Positions 24,699-32,588 of a stretch of 64,000 nucleotides of DNA are shown piece after piece. Where the stretch lies: positions 1,302,001-1,366,000 of the forward strand of contig OZ220727.1 in assembly GCA_965116865.1 (NCBI GenBank), in the 5' to 3' direction. Below the pieces are notes generated by a model. It was not told where the DNA came from, made no database searches, and saw only the letters and a list, made by a program, of their open reading frames with translations. The translations under genes were made by a program, and so were the position numbers. This DNA comes from Aldehydirespirator sp965116865 (GTDB lineage: Bacteria; Actinomycetota; Acidimicrobiia; Acidimicrobiales; Aldehydirespiratoraceae). Each line of letters opens with the position of its first letter. Within the stretch, counting starts at the first letter, position 1.

Positions 24699-25112
24699 AT
24701 GGCCGTCAACCAGATATTGGCAGAGATCGAACTCTTCGACGCACTGTCGAAGCAGGAGCGCAAGCGGGTGGCCTCGCTCGTCACCCCGGTGCACATCGAG
24801 GAGGGACGCGTGCTCACCAGGGAGGGTGATCAAGGACGGGAATTCATGATCATCTCCGAGGGAACAGCGGCCGTGAGCCGCGGCGGCAACCAGATCGCCC
24901 ATCTGGGCCCCGGAGACTTCTTCGGCGAGCTGTCGCTGGTGGCCGGCATTCCCCGGACTGCAACGGTCACAGCCGACACCGACATGGTGGTCAACGCGCT
25001 CAACCGGCGGGAGTTCGTGGCGCTGCTCGACGAGAACCCCGCGCTGGCCAAGAAGATCCTGGTCGGCGCAGTGCGTCGACTCGCCGTTCTCGAGGACAGC
25101 GTCGTCAGCTAG
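24699..25112 (+). CDS. Cyclic nucleotide-binding domain protein
   Basis: This 137-residue protein consists of a single cNMP-binding beta-barrel. It starts MAVNQILAEIELFDALS and contains the phosphate-binding cassette FGELSLVAGIPRTATV (about residues 79-94), with Glu and Arg in the expected places for cyclic nucleotide contact. There is no attached effector domain, so it probably acts by binding a partner. ATG 24699 has a near-perfect ribosome-binding site (AGGAGG at 24687-24693). It is followed after 53 bp by ribokinase. Confidence 0.85.
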   Translation: MAVNQILAEIELFDALSKQERKRVASLVTPVHIEEGRVLTREGDQGREFMIISEGTAAVSRGGNQIAHLGPGDFFGELSLVAGIPRTATVTADTDMVVNALNRREFVALLDENPALAKKILVGAVRRLAVLEDSVVS

Positions 25113-25165
25113 TTCCTCCGTTCGCGCAAGCAACTGGAGAAACCGCTCGGACCTAGACTCAGGCG

Positions 25166-26131
25166 ATGCCCGGTGAGCCGGAAGCCGGACCCGACATCGC
25201 CGTCGTGGGCAGCGCCAACCTCGACCTCGTGGCAGAGGTTCAGAAGATCCCGGTGGCCGGCGAGACCGTGCTGGGCGGAGATCTGCGGCGCATACCCGGC
25301 GGCAAGGGCGCCAACCAGGCAGTCGCCGCGGCCCGTCTCGGCCGGCGGGTTGCCATAATCGGTCGAGTCGGCGACGACGACGTCGGCGCCATGCTGCGCT
25401 CGGCGATGGAGTCCGCCGAAGTCGACACCACATACCTGGCGACTACTGAGAACACTCCAAGCGGCGCCGCGCTCATCTCGGTGGGTGCCGACGGTGACAA
25501 TGCCATCGTCGTGAGTCCCGGCGCCAACGGCCGGCTCAGCGCCGCCGACATGGAGAGCGCAGCCGGCGTGATCGGCGCGGCCGAGGTGGTGCTGCTGCAG
25601 CTGGAGGTTCCCATGGGAGCGGTCGCGGCGGCCACCCGCAGCGCCCGGGGCACGGTCGTGCTCAACCCCGCGCCGGCGCCGACCTCCATGCTGCCGCCCG
25701 ATCTGCTCATGGACGTGGACGTGATCGTTCCCAACCAGACCGAACTGGCCACGATGGCCGGTCACGCCAGCCTCTCCGCCATAGGAGCCGTCGACCCGCA
25801 GACTGCCGTGGCTTTGGCCCGGGGCCTGCCCGTCAAGGCCTCGGTAGTGACCCTGGGAGCAGCCGGCGCGATGGTCGTCACGCCCGACGACGCCACCCAT
25901 GTGCCCGCGCCGGCGGTCGTGCCCGTCGACACGACGGCTGCCGGAGACGCATTCTGCGGAGCCCTCGCCGACGCCCTCGTCGACGGGGCCGACCTGGTGG
26001 AAGCCGCGCAGTGGGCTGTAAAGGTGGGAGCGGCAGCCACCCTGCGTCGCGGCGCCCAGCCGTCCTTGCCGACCCGTGACGACATCGGCCGCCTGCTGGG
26101 CGGATGGACGCATCTAGGCTCCCCGGGATGA
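25166..26131 (+). CDS. rbsK: Ribokinase (PfkB family)
   Basis: This 321-residue PfkB-family sugar kinase has GSANLDLVAEVQKIPVAGET at the N-terminus, the first PfkB signature around GGKGANQAVAAARLG and the catalytic segment VDTTAAGDAFCGALADAL (anion hole and base Asp) near the C-terminus. Length and motifs fit ribokinase, which converts ribose to ribose 5-phosphate. The next gene is a nucleoside hydrolase that releases ribose, and the two overlap by ATGA (26128-26131), which strongly supports this role. Another PfkB sugar kinase specificity is the alternative. Confidence 0.88.
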   Translation: MPGEPEAGPDIAVVGSANLDLVAEVQKIPVAGETVLGGDLRRIPGGKGANQAVAAARLGRRVAIIGRVGDDDVGAMLRSAMESAEVDTTYLATTENTPSGAALISVGADGDNAIVVSPGANGRLSAADMESAAGVIGAAEVVLLQLEVPMGAVAAATRSARGTVVLNPAPAPTSMLPPDLLMDVDVIVPNQTELATMAGHASLSAIGAVDPQTAVALARGLPVKASVVTLGAAGAMVVTPDDATHVPAPAVVPVDTTAAGDAFCGALADALVDGADLVEAAQWAVKVGAAATLRRGAQPSLPTRDDIGRLLGGWTHLGSPG

Positions 26132-27078
26132 CCACCGGAGCCGCCCAAGCCCGGGCCAGGATCTTGCTGGACTGCGACCCGGGCCTCGACGACGCCATCG
26201 CCATACTCACCGCCGCCTACCACGGCGAGCTGGTGGGGATCACCACCGTCAACGGCAACGTCGGGATCGAGCACACCACCCACAACGCGCTGATCACCGC
26301 CCAGGTGGCCGACCTGGACGTTGAAGTGCACAGGGGCGCAGCCCGTCCGCTGATCGCGCCCACCATGGACGCGGCCCGCATCCACGGAGCCACCGGCCTC
26401 GGCGACGTCGCGCTGCCGGAGTTGGCCCGCTCCGCGGCCTCGGACGACGCGGTCGCCTTCTTGTGCGACACGGCCCGCGCCGTCGACGACCTGCACCTCG
26501 TGGCGGTGGGACCCTTGACGAACGTGGCTCTGGCGTTGCGGCGCGACCCCGGCCTGCGCAGCCGCCTGGCCGGCCTCACGATCATGGGCGGGGGCGCTCA
26601 CACCGGGAACGTCACGCCCGTCGCCGAGTTCAACGTCTGGGCCGACCCCGAGGCCGCCGCCATCGTCTTCCGCGAGGCGGCTCCGTTGACGATGGTCGGT
26701 CTGGACGTGACCCACAGGGTCCTGCTGGGGGGCACCGAGGCGTCCCGCATGCGCTCCGCGGGCACCCCCGCCGCCGGCTTCGCCGCCGGCCTGTTGGAAT
26801 ACGCCTATGACCGGTGCCGCGAGTTCGGCTTGGAGGCAGCCCCGGTGCACGACGCCACTGCCATCATCGCGGTCACGCACCCTCACCTGTTCCGCCGGTC
26901 GAGCCACCCGGTGGCGGTGGAGCTCCACGGCGAGCACACCCGGGGCATGACCGTCACCGACGTGCGCCCGCCGGCCGCCATCGCCGCAGAGCCGGCCCCG
27001 CCCGCCCACGACGTCGTCTGGGACGCCGACGCCCAGACGGTCATCGATCTGATCGTGGAAGCGGTGATCAGCGCCTAA
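26128..27078 (+). CDS. Inosine/uridine-preferring nucleoside hydrolase family protein
   Basis: This 316-residue enzyme has the metal and ribose site DCDPGLDDAIAI at the N-terminus (residues about 14-25). Further conserved segments are VAVGPLTNVALAL, TIMGGGAHTGNVT, AEFNVWADPEAA and the catalytic HDATAI (about 242). The enzyme splits nucleosides into base and ribose using a bound calcium ion. ATG 26128 overlaps the ribokinase stop. Together the pair returns ribose to central metabolism, while the base could feed the pyrimidine genes at 30-40 kb. Confidence 0.9.
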   Translation: MTTGAAQARARILLDCDPGLDDAIAILTAAYHGELVGITTVNGNVGIEHTTHNALITAQVADLDVEVHRGAARPLIAPTMDAARIHGATGLGDVALPELARSAASDDAVAFLCDTARAVDDLHLVAVGPLTNVALALRRDPGLRSRLAGLTIMGGGAHTGNVTPVAEFNVWADPEAAAIVFREAAPLTMVGLDVTHRVLLGGTEASRMRSAGTPAAGFAAGLLEYAYDRCREFGLEAAPVHDATAIIAVTHPHLFRRSSHPVAVELHGEHTRGMTVTDVRPPAAIAAEPAPPAHDVVWDADAQTVIDLIVEAVISA

Positions 27079-27105
27079 TCAACACCCAGCCGGGGCCCCG
27101 CCCCA

Positions 27106-27153
27106 AAATTGATGCCGATAATGGGCCCCCAAGGGCCGAATCACCATCAATTT
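27106..27153. terminator. Nested inverted repeat between convergent genes
   Basis: An outer stem AAATTGATG (27106-27114) pairs with CATCAATTT (27145-27153). Inside, GGCCC and GGGCC flank a short CCAA loop. The structure lies between the nucleoside hydrolase and the minus-strand gene ending at 27252, and its A/T-rich base works in both directions. A bidirectional terminator is the simplest reading. Confidence 0.5.
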
Positions 27154-27178
27154 CGGCAGTGGGCTGGCGGGCGGGGGC

Positions 27179-27288
27179 CTAGCCGGGGCGGTGGACCTCG
27201 GCCAGCCAATGGTCCCCGCGTCCTCGGAGCTCGTCACTGGCTTGCCGGAGGCTAGCCGGGGCGGTGGACCTCGGCCAGCCAGTTGTCC
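27179..27288. repeat. R-S-R pair, 73 bp apart, duplicating a gene's 3' end
   Basis: A 37-bp sequence (CTAGCCGGGGCGGTGG...) is present at 27179-27215 and 27252-27288 with two differences. A 36-bp insert (27216-27251) unlike either flank lies between. The right-hand copy is native and contains the stop codon and last codons of the minus-strand gene ending at 27252. Confidence 0.9.
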
Positions 27289-27746
27289 TCTATGTCGAGA
27301 GGGCACAGCGCCCGGCACGCCGACAGGAGCCAGCCCAGCACCTCGTGGTGAGACGCCCCCGCGGCGGGGTGCACGACGATCCCGTTCTTGGCGTGGTCTT
27401 GGGCCTTGCGCCAGCCCCCCGGCAGCGGAGCCCCGGCGTCGCGGAGCCGTTCCAGCGCCTTGGGGCCCGCGCCGTGCTCCACGCCGACAATCGGCTGCGA
27501 GGCGGCCCGGCCTCCCCGCGGCGGGATCCAGGTCGCCATCGGCACCGCCGGCCCCCGGCCCGAGAACCAGCGGCCCAGCGCCGTGGGTGCCGGCAGCTTC
27601 TCTATCTGATCGTCCCGCAGGCCCGGACCGACGTTGATCCAGCCCGAGCCGTCGCCCCGCGCCGCCAGACTCTCCATCACGCGCACGACCGGCGAGGTGT
27701 CGGCCGAATCGAAGGCGATCGTCTCGGTCCTGAACGAGCCCACCAC
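27252..27746 (-). CDS. Conserved-looking protein of unknown function
   Basis: About 164 residues if started at GTG 27746 (VVGSFRTETIAFDSADTSP). No family is recognised. The sequence has a compact alpha/beta look, with a Gly/Pro-rich middle (GRWFSGRGPAVPMATWIPPR) and a His/Lys-rich segment (WRKAQDHAKNGIVVHPAAG). It uses codons like neighbouring real genes and is the only plausible gene in the region. It is divergent from metY across 100 bp. A GTG at 27743 is an equal alternative start. Its 3' end is duplicated at 27179. Confidence 0.5.
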   Translation of the reverse strand: MVGSFRTETIAFDSADTSPVVRVMESLAARGDGSGWINVGPGLRDDQIEKLPAPTALGRWFSGRGPAVPMATWIPPRGGRAASQPIVGVEHGAGPKALERLRDAGAPLPGGWRKAQDHAKNGIVVHPAAGASHHEVLGWLLSACRALCPLDIEDNWLAEVHRPG

Positions 27747-27845
27747 CCCGAACCGTACCTCGGCGCATCCGGCCCCCGGTCCACAAGAGTCTGCTGCGCG
27801 CCGGGCCGTGGGTGGCCCGCCGTCCGGGATGAGTATCGTCAAGGC

Positions 27846-29147
27846 ATGGAGGACCGGAATTGGGGGTTCCGCACCCGGGCGCTGCACGCCGGCAGCCAAC
27901 CCGACCCGACCACGGGCGCTCGGGCGGTGCCCATCTACCAGTCCACCAGCTTCGTGTTCGAGGACACCGCCGACGCCGCCGACCTGTTCGCCCTCCAGAA
28001 GTACGGCACTATCTACACCCGCATCTCCAACCCGACCAACGCGGCCTTCGAGGAGCGCATGGCCAGCCTCGAGGGGGGCATCGGGGCGGTGGCCACCGCC
28101 AGCGGCCAGGCCGCCGCGTTCCTCACCGTCACCGCGCTCGCCGCAGCGGGCGAGCACGTCGTGGCCGCGGCCGGCCTCTACGGCGGCACCTACACGCTGC
28201 TCGACGTCACGCTGCGGCGCCTGGGGATCGACTCCACGTTCGTGGACGGGACCGACCCCGGCGCCTTCGCCGCAGCCGTGCGCGACAACACCAAGCTGCT
28301 GTACACGGAGATCATCGCCAACCCCTCCGGCGCGGTGGCCGACCTCGCCGCCCTGGCCGACGTCGCCCAGGCTCACAGGCTGCCGCTGGCGGTCGACTCC
28401 ACCTTCGCCACGCCCTACCTGTGCCGCCCGCTGGACCACGGCGCCGACATCGCCCTGCACTCGGCCACCAAATTCCTGGGCGGCCACGGGACATCCATAG
28501 GCGGTGTGATCGTGGAGGCGGGCCGCTTCGACTGGGACTCGGGCCGGTTCCCCCGCATGACCGAGCGGATCCCGAGCTACAACGAGCTGCGCTGGTGGGA
28601 CAACTTCGGCGAGTACGCCTTCTGCACGAAAGTGAGGGCGGAGCAGTTGCGCGATGTGGGGGCCTGCCTGTCGCCGTTCAACGCCTTCCTTCTGCTGCAG
28701 GGGGTCGAGACGCTGCCGCTGCGCATGGACGCCCACGTCGCCAACACACGGGCGGTGGCCGAATGGCTGGACGCCGACAACCGGGTGGCATGGGTGCTGT
28801 GGGCGGGCCTGCCCGACCATCCGCAGCACGACCTGGCCCGCCGCTACCTGCCGAAGGGCCCGGGCGCCGTCTTCACCTTCGGTGTGGTGGGCGGGCGCGC
28901 TGCCGGGGCCCGCTTCATCGAGTCGCTGCAGATGGTGTCGCATCTGGCCAATGTGGGCGACGCCAAGACGCTGGTGATCCACCCGGCCTCGACAACCCAT
29001 CAGCAGCTCTCCGACGAGGAGTTGGAGGCGGGGGGCGTATCGCCCGACATGGTGCGCATCTCGGTCGGGCTGGAAGACGTCGACGACATCATCTGGGACC
29101 TTGACCAGGCCCTGACCGTCGCCACGAAGAAACGCTCGGATGGCTGA
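27846..29147 (+). CDS. metY: O-acetylhomoserine sulfhydrylase (Cys/Met metabolism PLP enzyme)
   Basis: This 433-residue fold type I PLP enzyme starts at ATG 27846 (MEDRNWGFRTRALHAGSQPD). It has the family opening IYQSTSFVFEDTADAADLFA, the segment YTRISNPTNAAFEERMASLE and the PLP lysine in HSATKFLGGHGTSIGG. The length, together with the insert around ERIPSYNELRWWDNFGEYAF, fits MetY (O-acetylhomoserine plus sulfide to homocysteine) better than cystathionine gamma-synthase, which is shorter. The stop overlaps the next gene by 8 bp. Confidence 0.9.
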   Translation: MEDRNWGFRTRALHAGSQPDPTTGARAVPIYQSTSFVFEDTADAADLFALQKYGTIYTRISNPTNAAFEERMASLEGGIGAVATASGQAAAFLTVTALAAAGEHVVAAAGLYGGTYTLLDVTLRRLGIDSTFVDGTDPGAFAAAVRDNTKLLYTEIIANPSGAVADLAALADVAQAHRLPLAVDSTFATPYLCRPLDHGADIALHSATKFLGGHGTSIGGVIVEAGRFDWDSGRFPRMTERIPSYNELRWWDNFGEYAFCTKVRAEQLRDVGACLSPFNAFLLLQGVETLPLRMDAHVANTRAVAEWLDADNRVAWVLWAGLPDHPQHDLARRYLPKGPGAVFTFGVVGGRAAGARFIESLQMVSHLANVGDAKTLVIHPASTTHQQLSDEELEAGGVSPDMVRISVGLEDVDDIIWDLDQALTVATKKRSDG

Positions 29148-29637
29148 GCACCCGCCGGTGGAGGGTTGGACGCCGCCCACAGCGCTCGAGCGTCGGCGCA
29201 TCCTCAACCGGTCCCGTTCGGTGGCCGTCGTCGGCGCCTCGGCGAGCCCGGCACGGGCCAGCTACTTCGTCCTCACCTACCTGCTGTCGTCGTCCACCGA
29301 TTTCGAGGTGTACCCGGTGAACCCCCGTTCCGCCGGCAGCGAGATCCTTGGCCGCCGGGTGCATGCGACGCTGGCCGAATTGCCGGTCAGGCCCGACATA
29401 GTGGACGTGTTCCGCCGAGTCGAGGACCTTCCCGCGGTCGCTGACGAGGCCGTCGCGGCAGGTGCTTCGGTGTTCTGGGCGCAGCTCGGCCTGTGGAGCC
29501 CCGAGGCCGCCCGACGCTGCGCGGCGGCTGGACTCGGAGTGGTGATGGACCGGTGCCTCAAGATAGAGCACGCCCGCTTCCACGGCGGTCTGCACCTGGC
29601 AGGGTTCGACACCGGCGTCGTCTCCTCACGCCGATGA
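29140..29637 (+). CDS. CoA-binding domain protein
   Basis: This 165-residue protein is one Rossmann-like CoA-binding domain of the YccU type. Its marks are SVAVVGASASPARASYFVLT, the VYPVNPRSAGSEILGRRVH stretch and DIVDVFRRVEDLPAVADEAV. The C-terminal GLGVVMDRCLKIEHAR is typical of these stand-alone proteins. ATG 29140 lies inside the last codons of metY (ATGGCTGA overlap), so both are made from one transcript. The biological role of the family is not settled. Confidence 0.85.
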   Translation: MAEHPPVEGWTPPTALERRRILNRSRSVAVVGASASPARASYFVLTYLLSSSTDFEVYPVNPRSAGSEILGRRVHATLAELPVRPDIVDVFRRVEDLPAVADEAVAAGASVFWAQLGLWSPEAARRCAAAGLGVVMDRCLKIEHARFHGGLHLAGFDTGVVSSRR

Positions 29638-30106
29638 GCCCTTCGAGAGGCCGAGCGGGCAGGAGTGGGCCCGTCGAGGAGCAACCGTCGCGATCCGGCG
29701 TGGATGCGTCCCCGCCGGAGTCGATTCCCCGTGCTCGCTCCCAGTCCCGGAGAAGCCGCCGCACGAGTCTCTCCCAGCACGGCACGACCTGCCCCAAGCA
29801 TCTCGACAACAAGACAGGGACACCCCCCACGGCCGGCCGCCGTCCACCGGTCCGAGTGCCAGGCGGGCGAGAACTGCGTCAACTCCCCTTTACGCGGCAG
29901 GAACCGGATCGCTAAGAGGCCGAGCGCATAGGCGGGCCAGTCCGGATCATACGGGCGAGGCAGTGGCCCGAGCGGCCCGTGAGCGCAGCGAACAAGAGCG
30001 GGAATGACACCGCTGCGACACAATCGGCTCTCACCTATTCGCGGACGCTCTAAGCTCTCCCTCCTCCGATCTGGACGGGAATCCGATCAGGCGAGGAGGA
30101 GAATCG
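29638..30106. other. Intergenic gap, no recognisable gene
   Basis: This 469-bp stretch separates the CoA-binding gene from the amidohydrolase gene. Frames here are open by composition only and none resembles a family. The last 30 bp carry the ribosome-binding site of the next gene (GGCGAGGAGGAGA, 30089-30101). A promoter for the pyrimidine cluster probably lies in the A/T-richer part near 30020-30060. Confidence 0.5.
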
Positions 30107-30949
30107 ATGGCACGAACCGTAACGGCGGCAATTGTCCAGGTCGGCTGGACCGGCGACAAGGAGTCGATGATCGAGCTCCACGAGAAGCATGTGGCGGAGG
30201 CGGCCGCAGCCGGCGCCCGGGTCATGTGCTTCCAAGAGCTGTTCTACGGCCCCTACTTCTGCCAGGTGCAGGACGCCGAGTTCTACTCCTATGCAGAGGC
30301 GATACCCGAAGGACCCACCACGAAGCGGTTCCAGGAACTGGCCGCCAAGCATCGGATGGTGCTGGTGCTGCCCATGTACGAGCAGGAGAAGGCCGGGTTC
30401 CTGTACAACACCGCGGCGGTGATCGACGCCGACGGCAGCTACCTGGGCAAGTACCGCAAGACCCACCTCCCGCAGGTCGAGGGGTTCTGGGAGAAGTTCT
30501 ACTTCCGTCCCGGCAACCTCGGCTACCCGGTGTTCGAGACCGCGGTCGGCACGGTCGGGGTGTACATCTGCTACGACCGCCACTTCCCCGAGGGCTGGCG
30601 GGCGCTGGGGCTGGCCGGCGCCGAGATCGTGTTCAACCCGTCGGCCACCAGCCGCGGCCTGTCCTCGCACCTGTGGCAGCTTGAGCAGACTTCGGCGGCG
30701 GTGGCCAACATGTACTTCGTGGGGGCCATCAACCGGGTGGGGATCGAGCCGCTGGGCGACAACGACTTCTACGGCACCTCGTACTTCGCCGACCCTAGGG
30801 GGCAGTTCGTGGACGGGACCGCTTCGGACCGTGCCGAGGAGCTAGTGGTGCGCGACCTCGACCTCGACCTGATCGACGAGGTCCGGTCCCAGTGGGCCTT
30901 CTACCGGGATCGCCGTCCCGACGCCTACGGACCGCTGACCGCTCCCTGA
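30107..30949 (+). CDS. Nitrilase-superfamily amidohydrolase, probable N-carbamoyl-beta-alanine amidase
   Basis: This 280-residue carbon-nitrogen hydrolase has the catalytic triad visible as Glu44 (CFQELF), Lys118 (KYRKTHLP) and Cys155 (VYICYDRHFPE). The segment FNPSATSRGLSSHLWQLEQ is like that of beta-ureidopropionases. The reaction would be N-carbamoyl-beta-alanine to beta-alanine, CO2 and ammonia. The next gene is a dihydropyrimidinase that produces this substrate, which is the main support for the assignment; other N-carbamoyl amides are possible. ATG 30107 has a strong site (GGAGGAG). Confidence 0.85.
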   Translation: MARTVTAAIVQVGWTGDKESMIELHEKHVAEAAAAGARVMCFQELFYGPYFCQVQDAEFYSYAEAIPEGPTTKRFQELAAKHRMVLVLPMYEQEKAGFLYNTAAVIDADGSYLGKYRKTHLPQVEGFWEKFYFRPGNLGYPVFETAVGTVGVYICYDRHFPEGWRALGLAGAEIVFNPSATSRGLSSHLWQLEQTSAAVANMYFVGAINRVGIEPLGDNDFYGTSYFADPRGQFVDGTASDRAEELVVRDLDLDLIDEVRSQWAFYRDRRPDAYGPLTAP

Positions 30950-31098
30950 CCGCTCGACCGCGCGCCGACCCGAGACGAGCCCGATGCAGGAGACCGCCCC
31001 CTGCAGGCGGAAGCTGCAAGAAGCTGCAGCAGGTGCAGGCGGCGGGGAGCGGAGACGATGACGCAACAAGCCCGCCCGGACCGGAAGGAGACGAAGAG

Positions 31099-32508
31099 AT
31101 GACAACGCTCATCAAGGGAGGAACCGTCGTCAGCGCGACCGGCGCGGACCCGGCCGAGGTGCTGATCGACGGCGAGCAGGTCGCGGCGGTGCTGCGCCCC
31201 GGCAGCGACATCGCGGCCGCCGCCGAGCAGGGCGCCGAGGTGATCGACGCCACTGGCCGGCTGGTGGTTCCCGGCGGCGTGGACGTGCACACCCACATGG
31301 AGCTGCCCTTCGGCGGGACCTTCGCCTCCGACACTTTCGAGACGGGCACCCGTGCCGCGGCCTGGGGCGGCACCACCACCATAGTGGACTTCGCGGTGCA
31401 GAAGACCGGCGAGAACGTCAGGGAGTGCCTAGACGTCTGGATGGCCAAGGCGGACGGCAACTGCGCCGTCGACTACGGCTTCCACATGATCATCGGCGGC
31501 GTCGACAACGACTCGCTCAAGGAGATGGACCTGCTGATCGACGAGGGCATCACCAGCTTCAAGCTGTTCATGGCCTATCCCGGCGTGTTCCTCTCCGACG
31601 ACGGCCAGATCCTGCGGGCCATGCAGCAGGCCGCCGGCAACGGCGGGCTCATCATGATGCACGCCGAGAACGGCCTGGCCATCGACGTGCTGGCCGAGCA
31701 GGCGTTCGAGCGGGGCGAGACCAGCCCGGTGACCCACGGCTACGTGCGCCGCAAGGAGCTCGAGGCGGAGGCCACCCACCGGGCCGTCCAGCTGGCCAAG
31801 GTGGGGGCGGCGCCGCTGTACATCGTCCACCTGTCGGCTTCAGAGGCCCTCGAGGAGGTGGCCGCGGCCCGCGACACCGGCATGAACGTGTTCGCCGAGA
31901 CCTGCCCGCAGTACCTGCACTTCAGCCTGGAGGAGCACCTCGACCGGCCCGGCTTCGAGGGCGCCGCCTACGTGTGCTCCACGCCGCTGCGGTCGAGGGC
32001 CGAAGGACATCAGGACGACCTGTGGAAGGGGCTGCGCACCAACGACCTGGCCGTCGTGTCCACCGACCACTGCCCGTTCTGCATGAAGGAGCAGAAGGAG
32101 CTGGGCCTCAACGACTTCCGGGCCATCCCCAACGGCATCGGCGGCGTCGAGCACCGCATGGACATGATCTACCAGGGCGTGGTCGCCGGCGAGATCGGCC
32201 TGCCCCGCTGGGTGGAGCTGTGCGCCACCACCCCGGCCCGCATGATGGGCCTGTACCCCCGCAAGGGGATCATCGCTCCCGGATCGGACGCGGACATCGT
32301 GATCTACGACCCCGGGCGGCAGTGGACCATCAGCGTCGACAACCACCACATGAACATCGACCACTCCGCCTACGAGGGCGTCGAGGTAACCGGCCACGTC
32401 GACACGGTGTTCTCGCGGGGCCGTATAGTCATCGACGACGGCCGGTACCGCGGCCGAGCCGGCGACGGGCGCTACCTTCCGAGAGGGCTCAGCCAGTACC
32501 TGCACTAG
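31099..32508 (+). CDS. hydA: Dihydropyrimidinase / D-hydantoinase
   Basis: This 469-residue cyclic amidohydrolase has a complete binuclear metal site: His64 and His66 (VDVHTHME), the carboxylated Lys155 (ITSFKLFMAY), His188 (MMHAEN), His244 (YIVHLS) and Asp323 (STDHCPF). The enzyme opens 5,6-dihydrouracil, dihydrothymine or hydantoins. ATG 31099 is preceded by GGAAGGAGACG. The gap of 149 bp upstream is G-rich and holds nothing recognisable. Together with the preceding amidase and the dehydrogenase that follows, it forms a reductive pyrimidine degradation set. Confidence 0.93.
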   Translation: MTTLIKGGTVVSATGADPAEVLIDGEQVAAVLRPGSDIAAAAEQGAEVIDATGRLVVPGGVDVHTHMELPFGGTFASDTFETGTRAAAWGGTTTIVDFAVQKTGENVRECLDVWMAKADGNCAVDYGFHMIIGGVDNDSLKEMDLLIDEGITSFKLFMAYPGVFLSDDGQILRAMQQAAGNGGLIMMHAENGLAIDVLAEQAFERGETSPVTHGYVRRKELEAEATHRAVQLAKVGAAPLYIVHLSASEALEEVAAARDTGMNVFAETCPQYLHFSLEEHLDRPGFEGAAYVCSTPLRSRAEGHQDDLWKGLRTNDLAVVSTDHCPFCMKEQKELGLNDFRAIPNGIGGVEHRMDMIYQGVVAGEIGLPRWVELCATTPARMMGLYPRKGIIAPGSDADIVIYDPGRQWTISVDNHHMNIDHSAYEGVEVTGHVDTVFSRGRIVIDDGRYRGRAGDGRYLPRGLSQYLH

Positions 32509-32588
32509 CCGGGAGCGAGCGGCGGGCCCGGCGCGGCGCCCACAGAGCGACAACCCGAGAAACCGCCTGAGCGAGACTGGAGACACGA

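Noticed and set aside
27252..29207. A 651-residue minus-strand frame opposite metY
   Set aside because: Most of it is the antisense of metY, a clear PLP enzyme. Only the last ~164 codons, outside metY, look like a gene.
29277..30023. Minus-strand frame in the gap before the amidase gene (contains DPDWPAYALGLLAIRFL)
   Set aside because: No family is recognised, it overlaps the CoA-binding gene and lacks a ribosome-binding site; it may be a remnant but cannot be supported.
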